A stretch of 11,408 bases of DNA from Kiritimatiellales bacterium (GTDB lineage Bacteria > Verrucomicrobiota > Kiritimatiellia > Kiritimatiellales > Pontiellaceae): the NCBI GenBank assembly GCA_021734595.1, contig JAIPIO010000120.1, positions 1 to 11,408 on the forward strand, given 5' to 3'. How positions within the stretch are numbered: the first letter of the stretch is position 1; every line of letters starts with the position of its first letter. Positions 1 to 7,089 of this stretch are shown here, in pieces. The position numbers and the translations under genes were made by a program. Under the pieces are notes generated by a model that was given only the letters and a program-made list of their open reading frames with translations, did no database searches and was not told where the DNA came from.

Positions 1-2235
1 GATAAACATGCCGAAGCGCTGATTCTTCCAGGCCTCGTGCGCCGCATCGGAGGCGGTTGGAAGCTTGGTCGACTTGTCGACCTTGAATTCCTGGATCTCA
101 AAATTTTCATCCTGCAACGCCGCTGCCGTCATGCCGGGCTTGGCCACCACCGCTGACTTCATAGGCGGTGGGTCTTTCCGTTTTTCTTTCTGTGCAGTAG
201 CCGGTACGGCATCCAACACGGACTCTTCGGCCGGTTCCACGACTGCGGAATAGAGCATATAGCTGTCAGTGCTCTCCAGCACCACCGTTTGTCCGGGATG
301 CAACAGCGGAGGGTTTTCAAAAGTGTACACCTGGCCGGGAAGGAGTCTGCTGATCGCCACCGGAATCCCCGCCACCGTCAGCTTGGCCTCTATAGCATCC
401 GGCGTTCCGAAAAAAGCCAGATGCCGCAACCGGACAGCCTTGTTGAACTCAAGCACGAGGGCTTCGCCGGGCTGTACTTCAGCCGCGCCGCCGTCCTTCA
501 CACCCAGCCTCGATTTCTTCACGGCCAAGGTGCCGGGTTTCCCGGCGGCGTAATCCGCAAAGGCGGTTGCCCGGATGGACAGCGCCCCGGTAATGTCCGC
601 AAACCATTCGCCGACCTCCATCTTTCCGCGGCGGGAACCCTTTTCCTTCGTGACGGCGAGGGACCAATCGCCCCACCAACCGGTACTGCTGTCCGCCACA
701 GGATGCTCGGGATTCACTTTCAGGATATTGCCGCCAAACTGAATGGTCTTCGCCCGGCTTCCTTTTTTTACCGGCATGGGTGCGGTTGGGGCAGGTTTGG
801 CTGGCTTTACGGATTTAGCCGGTGCTCTTCTTTTGATATTTTCCTGCGGTTGCTGTTGCAGTGAATAGTTGGGGTTAGGTTCAAGTTTTGGAGCACCGAC
901 ATCCTTCAGCCAACGGTGCAGCTTGGCCGTTAACGCCTGACGCCTTTCCGGAGTTGACTGCGCGAGGTCTGTCTCCTCTTTTGGATCGTCGGCCAGATTA
1001 AACAGCTCATATTCGTCATACTCGGGATATTCGATCAGTTTGAAATCGCCGTCATAAATGACGTTGCGCCACGAATAGGCCCAGCGTTGGGTTTTTTCGC
1101 TGAAGCGTACATATTTTGGATAGAAGCAATAGATTTCCCGAGATGGCAACGCCTTGGTTTTCCCCGTCAGCAGCGGCGTCAAATCCACCCCGTCCAGCGG
1201 ATAGCCGGCCGGTTTCTCAACACCGACCAGCCCGAGCAGCGTGGGGTATACATCCACGCCGATAATTCGTTCCGTGCTTACGTCGCCCGCCTTGATTTTT
1301 CCGGGCCATTTGAAAATATAGGGGACCCGCATGCCGCCGTCGTAGGTGTCTCCCTTGCGCCCGCGGTAGCCACCCACCAGATTCTGGTCGTATGAACCGT
1401 TGTCCGAGGTGAACACGACAATGGTATCTTTCTCGATTCCCAGATCCTTCACTTTGCCGAGCAGCATGCCGACAAAGTCATCAAGCATTCTGGTCATCGC
1501 CGCGGTAACTTCTATATCCTTGCCACCCTTCTCCAGCTCGATACCTTTCAGCTTTTTCTTGAAGTGCTCGATATAATCGGGGCGGGCCTCCGCCGGGCCG
1601 TGAACCAGAAAATAGGGCATATAAATAAAGAACGGTTTCCCGGCTTTTGCCGATTTTTCCATAAAGGCCGCCGCCTTGCCGCTGTAGAGCTCCTCAATCA
1701 TCATCCCGGCCGGCAGCACGACTGGCGGCAGGGATTTGGCATTATAATGGGCACCGGCGCTAACAAATGCCTCGTCGTATCCGAAATGTCCCCCGGGATG
1801 GACCTGGTGTTCATTCGAGACATGCCACTTGCCGTACATGGCAGTCGCGTAGCCGGCATTCTTGAAGGCCGTTCCCAATGTGGTTTTATCCGGTGAGAGT
1901 TGGAGGTTTTTTGGAATAACCAGTCTCGCCTTGTCTTCGTCGCCATAGCTGTCCTTCACCCGATAGACACCGGTGCGCGGGCCATATTGTCCGGTCAACA
2001 GCGCGGCCCGTGACGGACGGCACGTCGGATAGGCCGCCAAGCCGTTGGAAAAGTGCATGCCCTCTTTACAGAGTTTGTCTATATTCGGCGTTTCCAGCCA
2101 ATCCGTGCCGTAACAGTGGAGTCCGCCGATACCAAGATCGTCGGCCAGGATAAATAGCACGTTCGGTTGTTTCGCCGACGCCACACCCGCGATCAACAGA
2201 CAACCACACACAATAGCCCTGCTTATTCTCTTCAT
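1..2235 (-). CDS. S1 sulfatase fused to a probable GH29 alpha-L-fucosidase (3' end beyond window)
   Basis: The frame is open from the ATG at 2235 to base 1 (745 codons, no stop). Residues 1-21 form a Sec signal peptide (basic start, hydrophobic core, ASA). Residues 24-450 are an arylsulfatase-type S1 domain: metal-binding D32 D33, fGly signature CRPSR with C72 followed by LLTG, GKWH with K136 and H138, and D278 N279. This should hydrolyse a sulfate ester outside the cytoplasm, probably on a polysaccharide. Residues about 465-495 are a Lys/Pro/Ala-rich linker. Residues about 497-668 look beta-rich and match no family I can name. After a second linker the chain ends at the window edge in WKNQRFGMFI, which resembles the start of a GH29 fucosidase barrel (usually W..(K/R)FGxFIHWG). 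The sulfatase call is firm; the fucosidase call rests on about ten residues. A ribosome site AAGGA (2243-2247) lies 7 bases before the ATG, 16 bases after the GH10 gene. Confidence 0.85.
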   Translation of the reverse strand, partial: MKRISRAIVCGCLLIAGVASAKQPNVLFILADDLGIGGLHCYGTDWLETPNIDKLCKEGMHFSNGLAAYPTCRPSRAALLTGQYGPRTGVYRVKDSYGDEDKARLVIPKNLQLSPDKTTLGTAFKNAGYATAMYGKWHVSNEHQVHPGGHFGYDEAFVSAGAHYNAKSLPPVVLPAGMMIEELYSGKAAAFMEKSAKAGKPFFIYMPYFLVHGPAEARPDYIEHFKKKLKGIELEKGGKDIEVTAAMTRMLDDFVGMLLGKVKDLGIEKDTIVVFTSDNGSYDQNLVGGYRGRKGDTYDGGMRVPYIFKWPGKIKAGDVSTERIIGVDVYPTLLGLVGVEKPAGYPLDGVDLTPLLTGKTKALPSREIYCFYPKYVRFSEKTQRWAYSWRNVIYDGDFKLIEYPEYDEYELFNLADDPKEETDLAQSTPERRQALTAKLHRWLKDVGAPKLEPNPNYSLQQQPQENIKRRAPAKSVKPAKPAPTAPMPVKKGSRAKTIQFGGNILKVNPEHPVADSSTGWWGDWSLAVTKEKGSRRGKMEVGEWFADITGALSIRATAFADYAAGKPGTLAVKKSRLGVKDGGAAEVQPGEALVLEFNKAVRLRHLAFFGTPDAIEAKLTVAGIPVAISRLLPGQVYTFENPPLLHPGQTVVLESTDSYMLYSAVVEPAEESVLDAVPATAQKEKRKDPPPMKSAVVAKPGMTAAALQDENFEIQEFKVDKSTKLPTASDAAHEAWKNQRFGMFI

Positions 2236-2251
2236 TGCTTTTTCCTTTTCC

Positions 2252-4021
2252 CTAATCCAACTTGACCGTTAACAGGCCCTTGCCTTTTTCCAATTTGAAC
2301 GGAACGATTTTCTTCCGACCGAATTGCGAAACTGTGACTTCATAGTCACCGAGGAAGCCGCGGAGCTTGATGATCCCATTGGCGCCGGCGGTTGCGGTTG
2401 CTTCGGTGTGCCACTCCTTGTTGATCATGTATTCCCACGCCAATGCGATTTTTTTCTTTTTCCAATCCTTGGAAAAGAAGGCGGCGTCGGGTTTGCTGGC
2501 CGCGTCCTCCCAGACGCACCAGGTGATGATGCCGGTCATCTGCGGATGGCTGAAGATGGCGGTCATAAAGTCGCGGGTGAAGCGCGCCTGCAGCAGCTCG
2601 TCGGTCTCCTCAAAATCGAATTCGGTGATCTGCATTTCGAGGCCGAACTCCGCAAAGCGGTCAATGCGCCGCAGGATTTCCTCCGGCGGAACCGGTGCGC
2701 GGTAGTGCCCCTGGAACCCGATGCCGTCGAGCGGCGCTTTTTTTGCAATCAGATATTCAATCCATTCATAATAGTGGTTCTGATGCTCTTCGTGGTAGCC
2801 GGCGAGGATGCTGTAGTCGTTGATGTAGTTCTTGAATTCGGGGCGAGCTTCCTTGGCAATACGGAACCAGTCGACGACCACCTCCTTGCCAAGCAGGTCG
2901 ACAAATTCGTGCTGGGAATACAGTTCGTTGACCACATCCCATTCGGGAAATGCACCGGGCCATTGGGAAGACGCTTCACGGACACGGTCCTCCACAACGG
3001 TGCGGAATTCGTTGGGCTTCTTTTTATAATGGTGCAGGCTGGACGGGATGCGCTGCCACGCAGGCCAGACCAGGCAGTGGCCGCGGACCGGAATTCCCCT
3101 TTCTTTCAGCCAAGCCAGCGCTTCATCGACCAATTCGACATCATAATGTTTCCACTTCAGGCTGTTTTCTATGGTGACCTTGTTGAACATTCCCTCCACC
3201 GCGTCGCGGTACTTCTGCGCGTCATCCGGATTACGCCTGCCGAACATGGTCGGCAGGCCGATGGCGGCACCGAACCCGAAGGAGTGACTGGTCTGCTTCA
3301 CCTGCACCTTCGCGCCGCGCACGGGACGGCCGTATTTATCCAGCACCCGGACGGCCAGCATTTCCTTGCGGTGTTCATCGATGCGCTTGGCCGCCGCCTT
3401 TCGCCACGGGGCGTCGGGTTCGATACCGGGATAACGGACCTCGGTAATCGGCAGCTCTGCCAGCGTTTTTTTGTCGCGATAGTTCAGAATCTGGAGGTCG
3501 CCAAATTGCAGGCGCTGCGGCTTGGTGCCGCCCAGCATGAGGGCAATCCATATCCCCTCTTTATTATTTCGCGGGGCATCAAACGGGATCAGGAACCGCT
3601 TCCATTTCTTGCCAACGGAATAGGTTTTTGTAAAGGGACGGATGTATTCACCCTGCAGGTTCAGCATACTGGAGATCGTGAACCTGCCCAGCGAAGATTC
3701 ATCGTCCGAACGTTCACAGCGCGCATACATGGAAAGCAGCAGGACATCGCCCTGCTTAATCTGTCCGTTAATGAGGCCGCGTAGTGAAATACTGTGACTG
3801 TTCTTTGTCTGTTCCTTTACCGTCACCTTCAGTATTTTCTTGAACGGCATACCGGAAGCGCGACCGTCGTCAATCTCTGCATTGCTTCTGCCGCCGCGTT
3901 GCCGCCATTGCAGAAACTCCTCTTCAAACTTAACCGGCTCACCACCCATCGGAAGTTTTTCCGCTCCGGCGTGAACAACCAGAAACGAAACCAGGAACAG
4001 GACTGTAAACCGCACCGACAA
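2252..4021 (-). CDS. GH10 endo-beta-1,4-xylanase-like enzyme with N-terminal jelly-roll-like region
   Basis: 589 residues. GH10 enzymes cut beta-1,4-xylan by a retaining mechanism. Residues 1-20 are a Sec signal peptide (core FTVLFLVSFLVVHAGA). Residues about 28-190 look like a carbohydrate-binding jelly roll. Residues about 210-250 form the small beta domain often found ahead of the barrel in such proteins. The GH10 barrel spans about 255-535: ENSLKW with E285 N286 W290, the RGHCLVW strand with H315, WDVVNE with acid/base E366, and ITEFD with nucleophile E467. Both catalytic glutamates are present. A beta tail of about 50 residues closes the protein. No ATG is available; TTG at 4021 gives a complete signal peptide and begins one base after the stop of the preceding sulfatase, so translation may be coupled. 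GTG at 4015 is the alternative. Among sulfatases it may act on a sulfated or algal xylan (inference). Palindrome 2459-2475 lies in its 3' part. Confidence 0.9.
   Translation of the reverse strand: MSVRFTVLFLVSFLVVHAGAEKLPMGGEPVKFEEEFLQWRQRGGRSNAEIDDGRASGMPFKKILKVTVKEQTKNSHSISLRGLINGQIKQGDVLLLSMYARCERSDDESSLGRFTISSMLNLQGEYIRPFTKTYSVGKKWKRFLIPFDAPRNNKEGIWIALMLGGTKPQRLQFGDLQILNYRDKKTLAELPITEVRYPGIEPDAPWRKAAAKRIDEHRKEMLAVRVLDKYGRPVRGAKVQVKQTSHSFGFGAAIGLPTMFGRRNPDDAQKYRDAVEGMFNKVTIENSLKWKHYDVELVDEALAWLKERGIPVRGHCLVWPAWQRIPSSLHHYKKKPNEFRTVVEDRVREASSQWPGAFPEWDVVNELYSQHEFVDLLGKEVVVDWFRIAKEARPEFKNYINDYSILAGYHEEHQNHYYEWIEYLIAKKAPLDGIGFQGHYRAPVPPEEILRRIDRFAEFGLEMQITEFDFEETDELLQARFTRDFMTAIFSHPQMTGIITWCVWEDAASKPDAAFFSKDWKKKKIALAWEYMINKEWHTEATATAGANGIIKLRGFLGDYEVTVSQFGRKKIVPFKLEKGKGLLTVKLD
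2459..2475. repeat. Dispersed palindrome, copy 1
   Basis: TTTCCAATCCTTGGAAA: 7-base arms around a 3-base spacer, extending to 9-base arms. It lies in the GH10 gene and is read as SKDWK, a codon phase used by no other copy here. Confidence 0.85.
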
Positions 4022-4022
4022 T

Positions 4023-5585
4023 TTATTTTCCCCGTTGCTGGTTGAAATATTCGTGAAGCTGACAGCTCATTTTCCCGGCTATCTTTGTGTAGCCCGGGTC
4101 ATCCACTACATTCACCTTTTCCATCGGATCGTTTTGATAGTCGTACAGCTCCCGACCCACCAGCCTTGCCGCATCGTACGGCTGCGTACTGCGGTAGCCA
4201 TCAAGCCATTCCACATAGCGATAGCGCTCGTCGCGGATGGCGTATCCCATCACATCGCCGGCAGGCCACTGGCTAACGGCGAAATCCTTGACCAAAGCCG
4301 TTGGATTTTCCATCAGCGGCACGAGGCTCGTCCCATCCAGGTTTCCAAGGATTGGAACTCCCGCCAGCTCGCACAGCGTAGGGAAGAGATCGACAAACTC
4401 TGCCGGTGCCTGCGTTTTTCCAGCCTTTGGAAAATCGGGTGAAACGAAAATCAGGGGCGAATGCGTGGCCTGCTCAAAATTGGTATGCTTGCACCACAGT
4501 CCGTGGTCGCCAAAGTGCCAGCCGTGGTCGCCCCACAGGACGATCACCGTGTTTTTATCCAAGTCCAGCTCTTTGAGCTCACTGAGCAGTTTCCCGACCA
4601 GCGCATCGACGTAGGAGACGCAGGCATGGTAGCCGTGCATCAGTTCCTGCTGCTTTGCTTCCGGCATGTGCCGTGATGCATCATCCGAATAGCTGTCGAA
4701 ATCCGGCAGGCCGGTATAGGCGCGAATCTCGCCCGACCCGTGATAGGCCACCTCCGGCCCGCCTGCTGACTTTTGCTGGTACGGATGGATCTTGAAATCC
4801 GCGCGCGCGTACAGATCCCAGTATCTCTTCGGTGCCACAAACGGCAGGTGCGGCTTCTTGAAGCCGACCGCAAGGAAGAACGGCTTGTTTTCCTTCTTCA
4901 GCTTTTTCATCAGGCGGATGCCCTCGTTAGCGATGGCGCCATCGATGTACGCGTTATCGGAAACATCGGCGCACTCGGTCACCGGCCAGGCATCGTGCTT
5001 CAGCAGGAATTCCTTTACCTCACCGTATTTCACCAGGCTCTTTTTCTGCGCCTCTTTCAGCAGCGCCTGCATTTCCGCCGATTGGTACGCGCCCAGCACA
5101 GGCCAACCGTCCTCCGGCGCAAACGGCAGCCGGTCGGGATTGGAAAAAGGAATGTACCAGGACCGTTCATCGAGTTTTTTATCCACCGAACGCGGGTCGA
5201 ACACCTTGCCGGTGCCGGCGGAGGTGAAACCAAGTGAACGAAAATACTGTGGGAGGGTGACCACGTCGGGATTCATGTCGCGGATTTTTGTTTTCAGATC
5301 CCAGACCTTGGTCCGGTCCGGCCGCAGGCCGGTGAGCAGGCTGGCGCGGGACGGCCCGCAGACCGCCTGCTGGCAGTGCGCGTTGAGGAACACGGTTCCC
5401 GACTCCGCCAACCGGTCGATGTTCGGGCTCTTCACCCGCGTGTCGCCGTAGCATCCCAGCACCGGCTTCAGGTCGTCGATGGCGATAAAGAGAATATTCC
5501 GGACATTGGAAGGTTTTGCCGCCGGACTTTCCAAGCATTGGAAAACCACAACCGCCACCGCTATCATCATTCTATAACTTTTCAT
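4023..5585 (-). CDS. Iduronate-2-sulfatase-like S1 sulfatase (downstream copy)
   Basis: 520 residues. Residues 1-23 are a Sec signal peptide without twin arginine. The S1 core starts at residue 30: FIAIDDLKP with metal ligands D37 D38, AVCGPSRASLLTG with C76 as the presumed formylglycine, KPHLPFVAPK with H246, and VLWGDHGWHFGDHG with D353 H354, then K366. The AIDDxKPxLGCYGD and KPHLPFxAP strings are typical of the iduronate-2-sulfatase-like branch. Bacterial members desulfate varied polysaccharides, so the substrate is not implied. The start codon overlaps the previous stop as ATGA, with AAGG 7 bases upstream, which suggests translational coupling to its paralogue. It has a longer insert at about residues 140-210 than the neighbour. 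The NVRN at 27-30, where related enzymes usually read NVLF or NILF, coincides with a degenerate copy of the palindrome. Three good copies of that palindrome lie inside the gene. Confidence 0.93.
   Translation of the reverse strand: MKSYRMMIAVAVVVFQCLESPAAKPSNVRNILFIAIDDLKPVLGCYGDTRVKSPNIDRLAESGTVFLNAHCQQAVCGPSRASLLTGLRPDRTKVWDLKTKIRDMNPDVVTLPQYFRSLGFTSAGTGKVFDPRSVDKKLDERSWYIPFSNPDRLPFAPEDGWPVLGAYQSAEMQALLKEAQKKSLVKYGEVKEFLLKHDAWPVTECADVSDNAYIDGAIANEGIRLMKKLKKENKPFFLAVGFKKPHLPFVAPKRYWDLYARADFKIHPYQQKSAGGPEVAYHGSGEIRAYTGLPDFDSYSDDASRHMPEAKQQELMHGYHACVSYVDALVGKLLSELKELDLDKNTVIVLWGDHGWHFGDHGLWCKHTNFEQATHSPLIFVSPDFPKAGKTQAPAEFVDLFPTLCELAGVPILGNLDGTSLVPLMENPTALVKDFAVSQWPAGDVMGYAIRDERYRYVEWLDGYRSTQPYDAARLVGRELYDYQNDPMEKVNVVDDPGYTKIAGKMSCQLHEYFNQQRGK
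4030..4033 (-). promoter_or_regulatory. Weak ribosome site before the TTG start of the GH10 gene
   Basis: GGGG on the minus strand, 8 bases before TTG at 4021, within the last codons of the preceding sulfatase. It is a poor Shine-Dalgarno match. Reinitiation after the TAA at 4023-4025 may carry much of the translation (inference). Confidence 0.35.
4342..4358. repeat. Dispersed palindrome, copy 2
   Basis: TTTCCAAGGATTGGAAC in the downstream iduronate-sulfatase-like gene, read as VPILGN. The paralogue has no copy at the aligned position. Confidence 0.85.
4417..4433. repeat. Dispersed palindrome, copy 3
   Basis: TTTCCAGCCTTTGGAAA in the downstream iduronate-sulfatase-like gene, read as FPKAGK. 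It lies at the position homologous to copy 6 in the paralogue. Confidence 0.8.
5528..5544. repeat. Dispersed palindrome, copy 4
   Basis: TTTCCAAGCATTGGAAA, perfect 7-base arms, in the signal-peptide region of the downstream iduronate-sulfatase-like gene, read as FQCLE. Confidence 0.85.
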
Positions 5586-7078
5586 GGATTTGCCTTCATT
5601 AACATTTTGCAGCCGACGCCCTCTTCGCGGAGCTGTTTGGCCAGCGTCTTCATCAACGGTTTGGTGCGCTCGTCCGCGGCAAGGTTTACCTTTTCGAGCG
5701 GATCTTTTTCATAGTCGTACAGTTCGCGAGCGACCACTTCGCCTTTGGAAATCCACTCGATGTAGCGGTAGCGGTCCGTCCGGTAGGCGTAGCCGATGGC
5801 ACCGCCACGGCGGAAGAGGCTGATGGCACCGTTCCGAACCTTGAAACCCGGGTTTCCAAGCATTGGAACCAGACTGCGCCCCTGCACCTGTTTCGGGATT
5901 TCGAGTCCGGCCAGCTCGCAGAGCGTGGGGTAGATATCAATGAAGCCGGAGGGGTTCTGCGTTTTTCCATACTTTGGAACTCCGGGCGCGGCAATGATGA
6001 GCGGCGAACGCGTAGCGTTTTCCATGTTCGTGTGCTTGCCCCACTCACCGTGGTCGCCAAGGTGGAAACCGTGGTCGCCCCACAGCACAATGATGGTGTT
6101 GTCCTGCAACTTGAGTTTCTTCAGCTCGGCCAGAAGTGTCCCGATCAGGCTGTCGATGAAAGAGACGCAGGCGTAGTAGCCGTGGATCATCTCCGCCTGC
6201 TTGTCTTTTGGAATGGGCCCCTTGTCTGGAATGTCATCATACGTGCGCGTCTCCGCTCCGTGGTTCCATGTGTATTTGGTTCCGTTTTTCGGTTCCTCCT
6301 GAAACTCGGCCAGCGGAATATTTTTCCGGTCGTAGAGATCCCAGTATTTTTTCGGCGCGATGAACGGCAGGTGCGGTTTCTTGAAACCGACGCCGAGGAA
6401 GAACGGTTTCTTGCCCTTCGCCAGTTGGCGCATCAGCTCCAGCCCGTTTTCACAGATTTGCGCATCGGTATGTTCGGATTCAGCGACGGTCGGCGCTTCG
6501 CACGAAAGTTTTTCCTTGGACTTATACGCATTGCCCGACCCGAGTCGATATGGGATGGACCAGGATTGCGGATCGTCCGAATTCTTGCCCCCCTCGACGC
6601 AGCGGTAGTCGTGGATCTTGCCGGTGGCAGCGGTTTCGTATCCGTTGGCGCGGAAGTGCTGCGGCAGGGTAATCACGTCGGGAATAATGGCGCGCATCTG
6701 CTTGAATCCCATCACACCGGTCATTTCCGGCATCATGCTGGTGGTCAGGCTGGCGCGCGACGGGCCGCAGACCGCCCACTGGCAGTGGTTGTTGAGAAAG
6801 ACCGTTCCGCGCGAAGCGATGTTGTCAATGTTCGGCGACTTGACAAGCGTGTCGCCGTAGCAACCGAGCATCGGTTTGCAGTCATCGATGGCGATGAACA
6901 AAACATTCCAATGGTTGCCACTGTGAGTCGCGTTCCCGAGTGAGGCCACGTTGCCGAGGCCAACTCGGCTCTCGTGGCGCGTTAACGTGGTCACGCGAGA
7001 ACTTTTGCCATATGAAGTTTCCAATGATTGGAAAGCGGCCCCGATCGCGAGTGTGCTGATAAAGTTTCTGCGTTTCAT
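5582..7078 (-). CDS. Iduronate-2-sulfatase-like S1 sulfatase (upstream copy, atypical signature)
   Basis: 498 residues. MKRRNFISTLAIG looks like a Tat signal, unlike the Sec signal of the adjacent paralogue. Residues about 26-55 are an unusual linker encoded by nested inverted repeats. The S1 core follows: VLFIAIDDCKP with D65 D66, AVCGPSR with presumed formylglycine C104, KPHLPFIAPKKYWDLY with H236, and VLWGDHGFHLGDHG with D335 H336, then K348. After CGPSRASL the usual LTG is TTS, so the conserved glycine is missing; the CxPSR core that the formylglycine-generating enzyme needs is intact. The two neighbours share long identical strings, indicating ancient tandem duplication, but differ in the middle insert, which suggests different substrates (inference). 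The ATG at 7078 has AGGAG (7087-7091) 8 bases upstream, overlapping the stop of the regulator gene. Confidence 0.92.
   Translation of the reverse strand: MKRRNFISTLAIGAAFQSLETSYGKSSRVTTLTRHESRVGLGNVASLGNATHSGNHWNVLFIAIDDCKPMLGCYGDTLVKSPNIDNIASRGTVFLNNHCQWAVCGPSRASLTTSMMPEMTGVMGFKQMRAIIPDVITLPQHFRANGYETAATGKIHDYRCVEGGKNSDDPQSWSIPYRLGSGNAYKSKEKLSCEAPTVAESEHTDAQICENGLELMRQLAKGKKPFFLGVGFKKPHLPFIAPKKYWDLYDRKNIPLAEFQEEPKNGTKYTWNHGAETRTYDDIPDKGPIPKDKQAEMIHGYYACVSFIDSLIGTLLAELKKLKLQDNTIIVLWGDHGFHLGDHGEWGKHTNMENATRSPLIIAAPGVPKYGKTQNPSGFIDIYPTLCELAGLEIPKQVQGRSLVPMLGNPGFKVRNGAISLFRRGGAIGYAYRTDRYRYIEWISKGEVVARELYDYEKDPLEKVNLAADERTKPLMKTLAKQLREEGVGCKMLMKANP
5853..5869. repeat. Dispersed palindrome, copy 5
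   Basis: TTTCCAAGCATTGGAAC in the upstream iduronate-sulfatase-like gene, read as VPMLGN. It shares its 16 left bases with copy 4 but uses a different codon phase and lies in an unrelated protein region. Confidence 0.85.
5964..5980. repeat. Dispersed palindrome, copy 6
   Basis: TTTCCATACTTTGGAAC in the upstream iduronate-sulfatase-like gene, read as VPKYGK. It corresponds by position to copy 3 in the paralogue. Confidence 0.75.
6920..7001. repeat. Nested inverted-repeat patch inside the N-terminal linker of a sulfatase
   Basis: Plus-strand 6953-6958 GCCGAG pairs with 6964-6969 CTCGGC around a 5-base loop. CGTTAACG at 6980-6987 is a perfect palindrome. TCTCGTG at 6970-6976 pairs, with a 2-base bulge, with CACGCGAGA at 6992-7000. 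Two related half units (GGCCTCGGCAACG-like and GGCCTCACTCGGGAACG-like on the minus strand) follow one another. It encodes the odd linker at residues about 26-53, between signal peptide and sulfatase core, and may be an in-frame palindromic insertion. Coincidence in a GC-rich linker cannot be excluded. Confidence 0.4.
7018..7034. repeat. Dispersed palindrome, copy 7
   Basis: TTTCCAATGATTGGAAA, perfect 7-base arms, in the signal-peptide region of the upstream iduronate-sulfatase-like gene, read as FQSLE, the same place and phase as copy 4. Confidence 0.85.
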
Positions 7079-7089
7079 ATTTGTTTCTC

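Noticed and set aside
2035..2051. CCAAGCCGTTGG-like sequence in the fusion gene as another palindrome copy
   Set aside because: The inner spacing is off by one and the left arm does not match TTTCCA.
2324..3784. Long plus-strand open frame of 486 codons
   Set aside because: It is antisense to the GH10 gene, whose signal peptide and catalytic motifs are clear. The plus-strand protein shows no recognisable domain and has no ribosome site.
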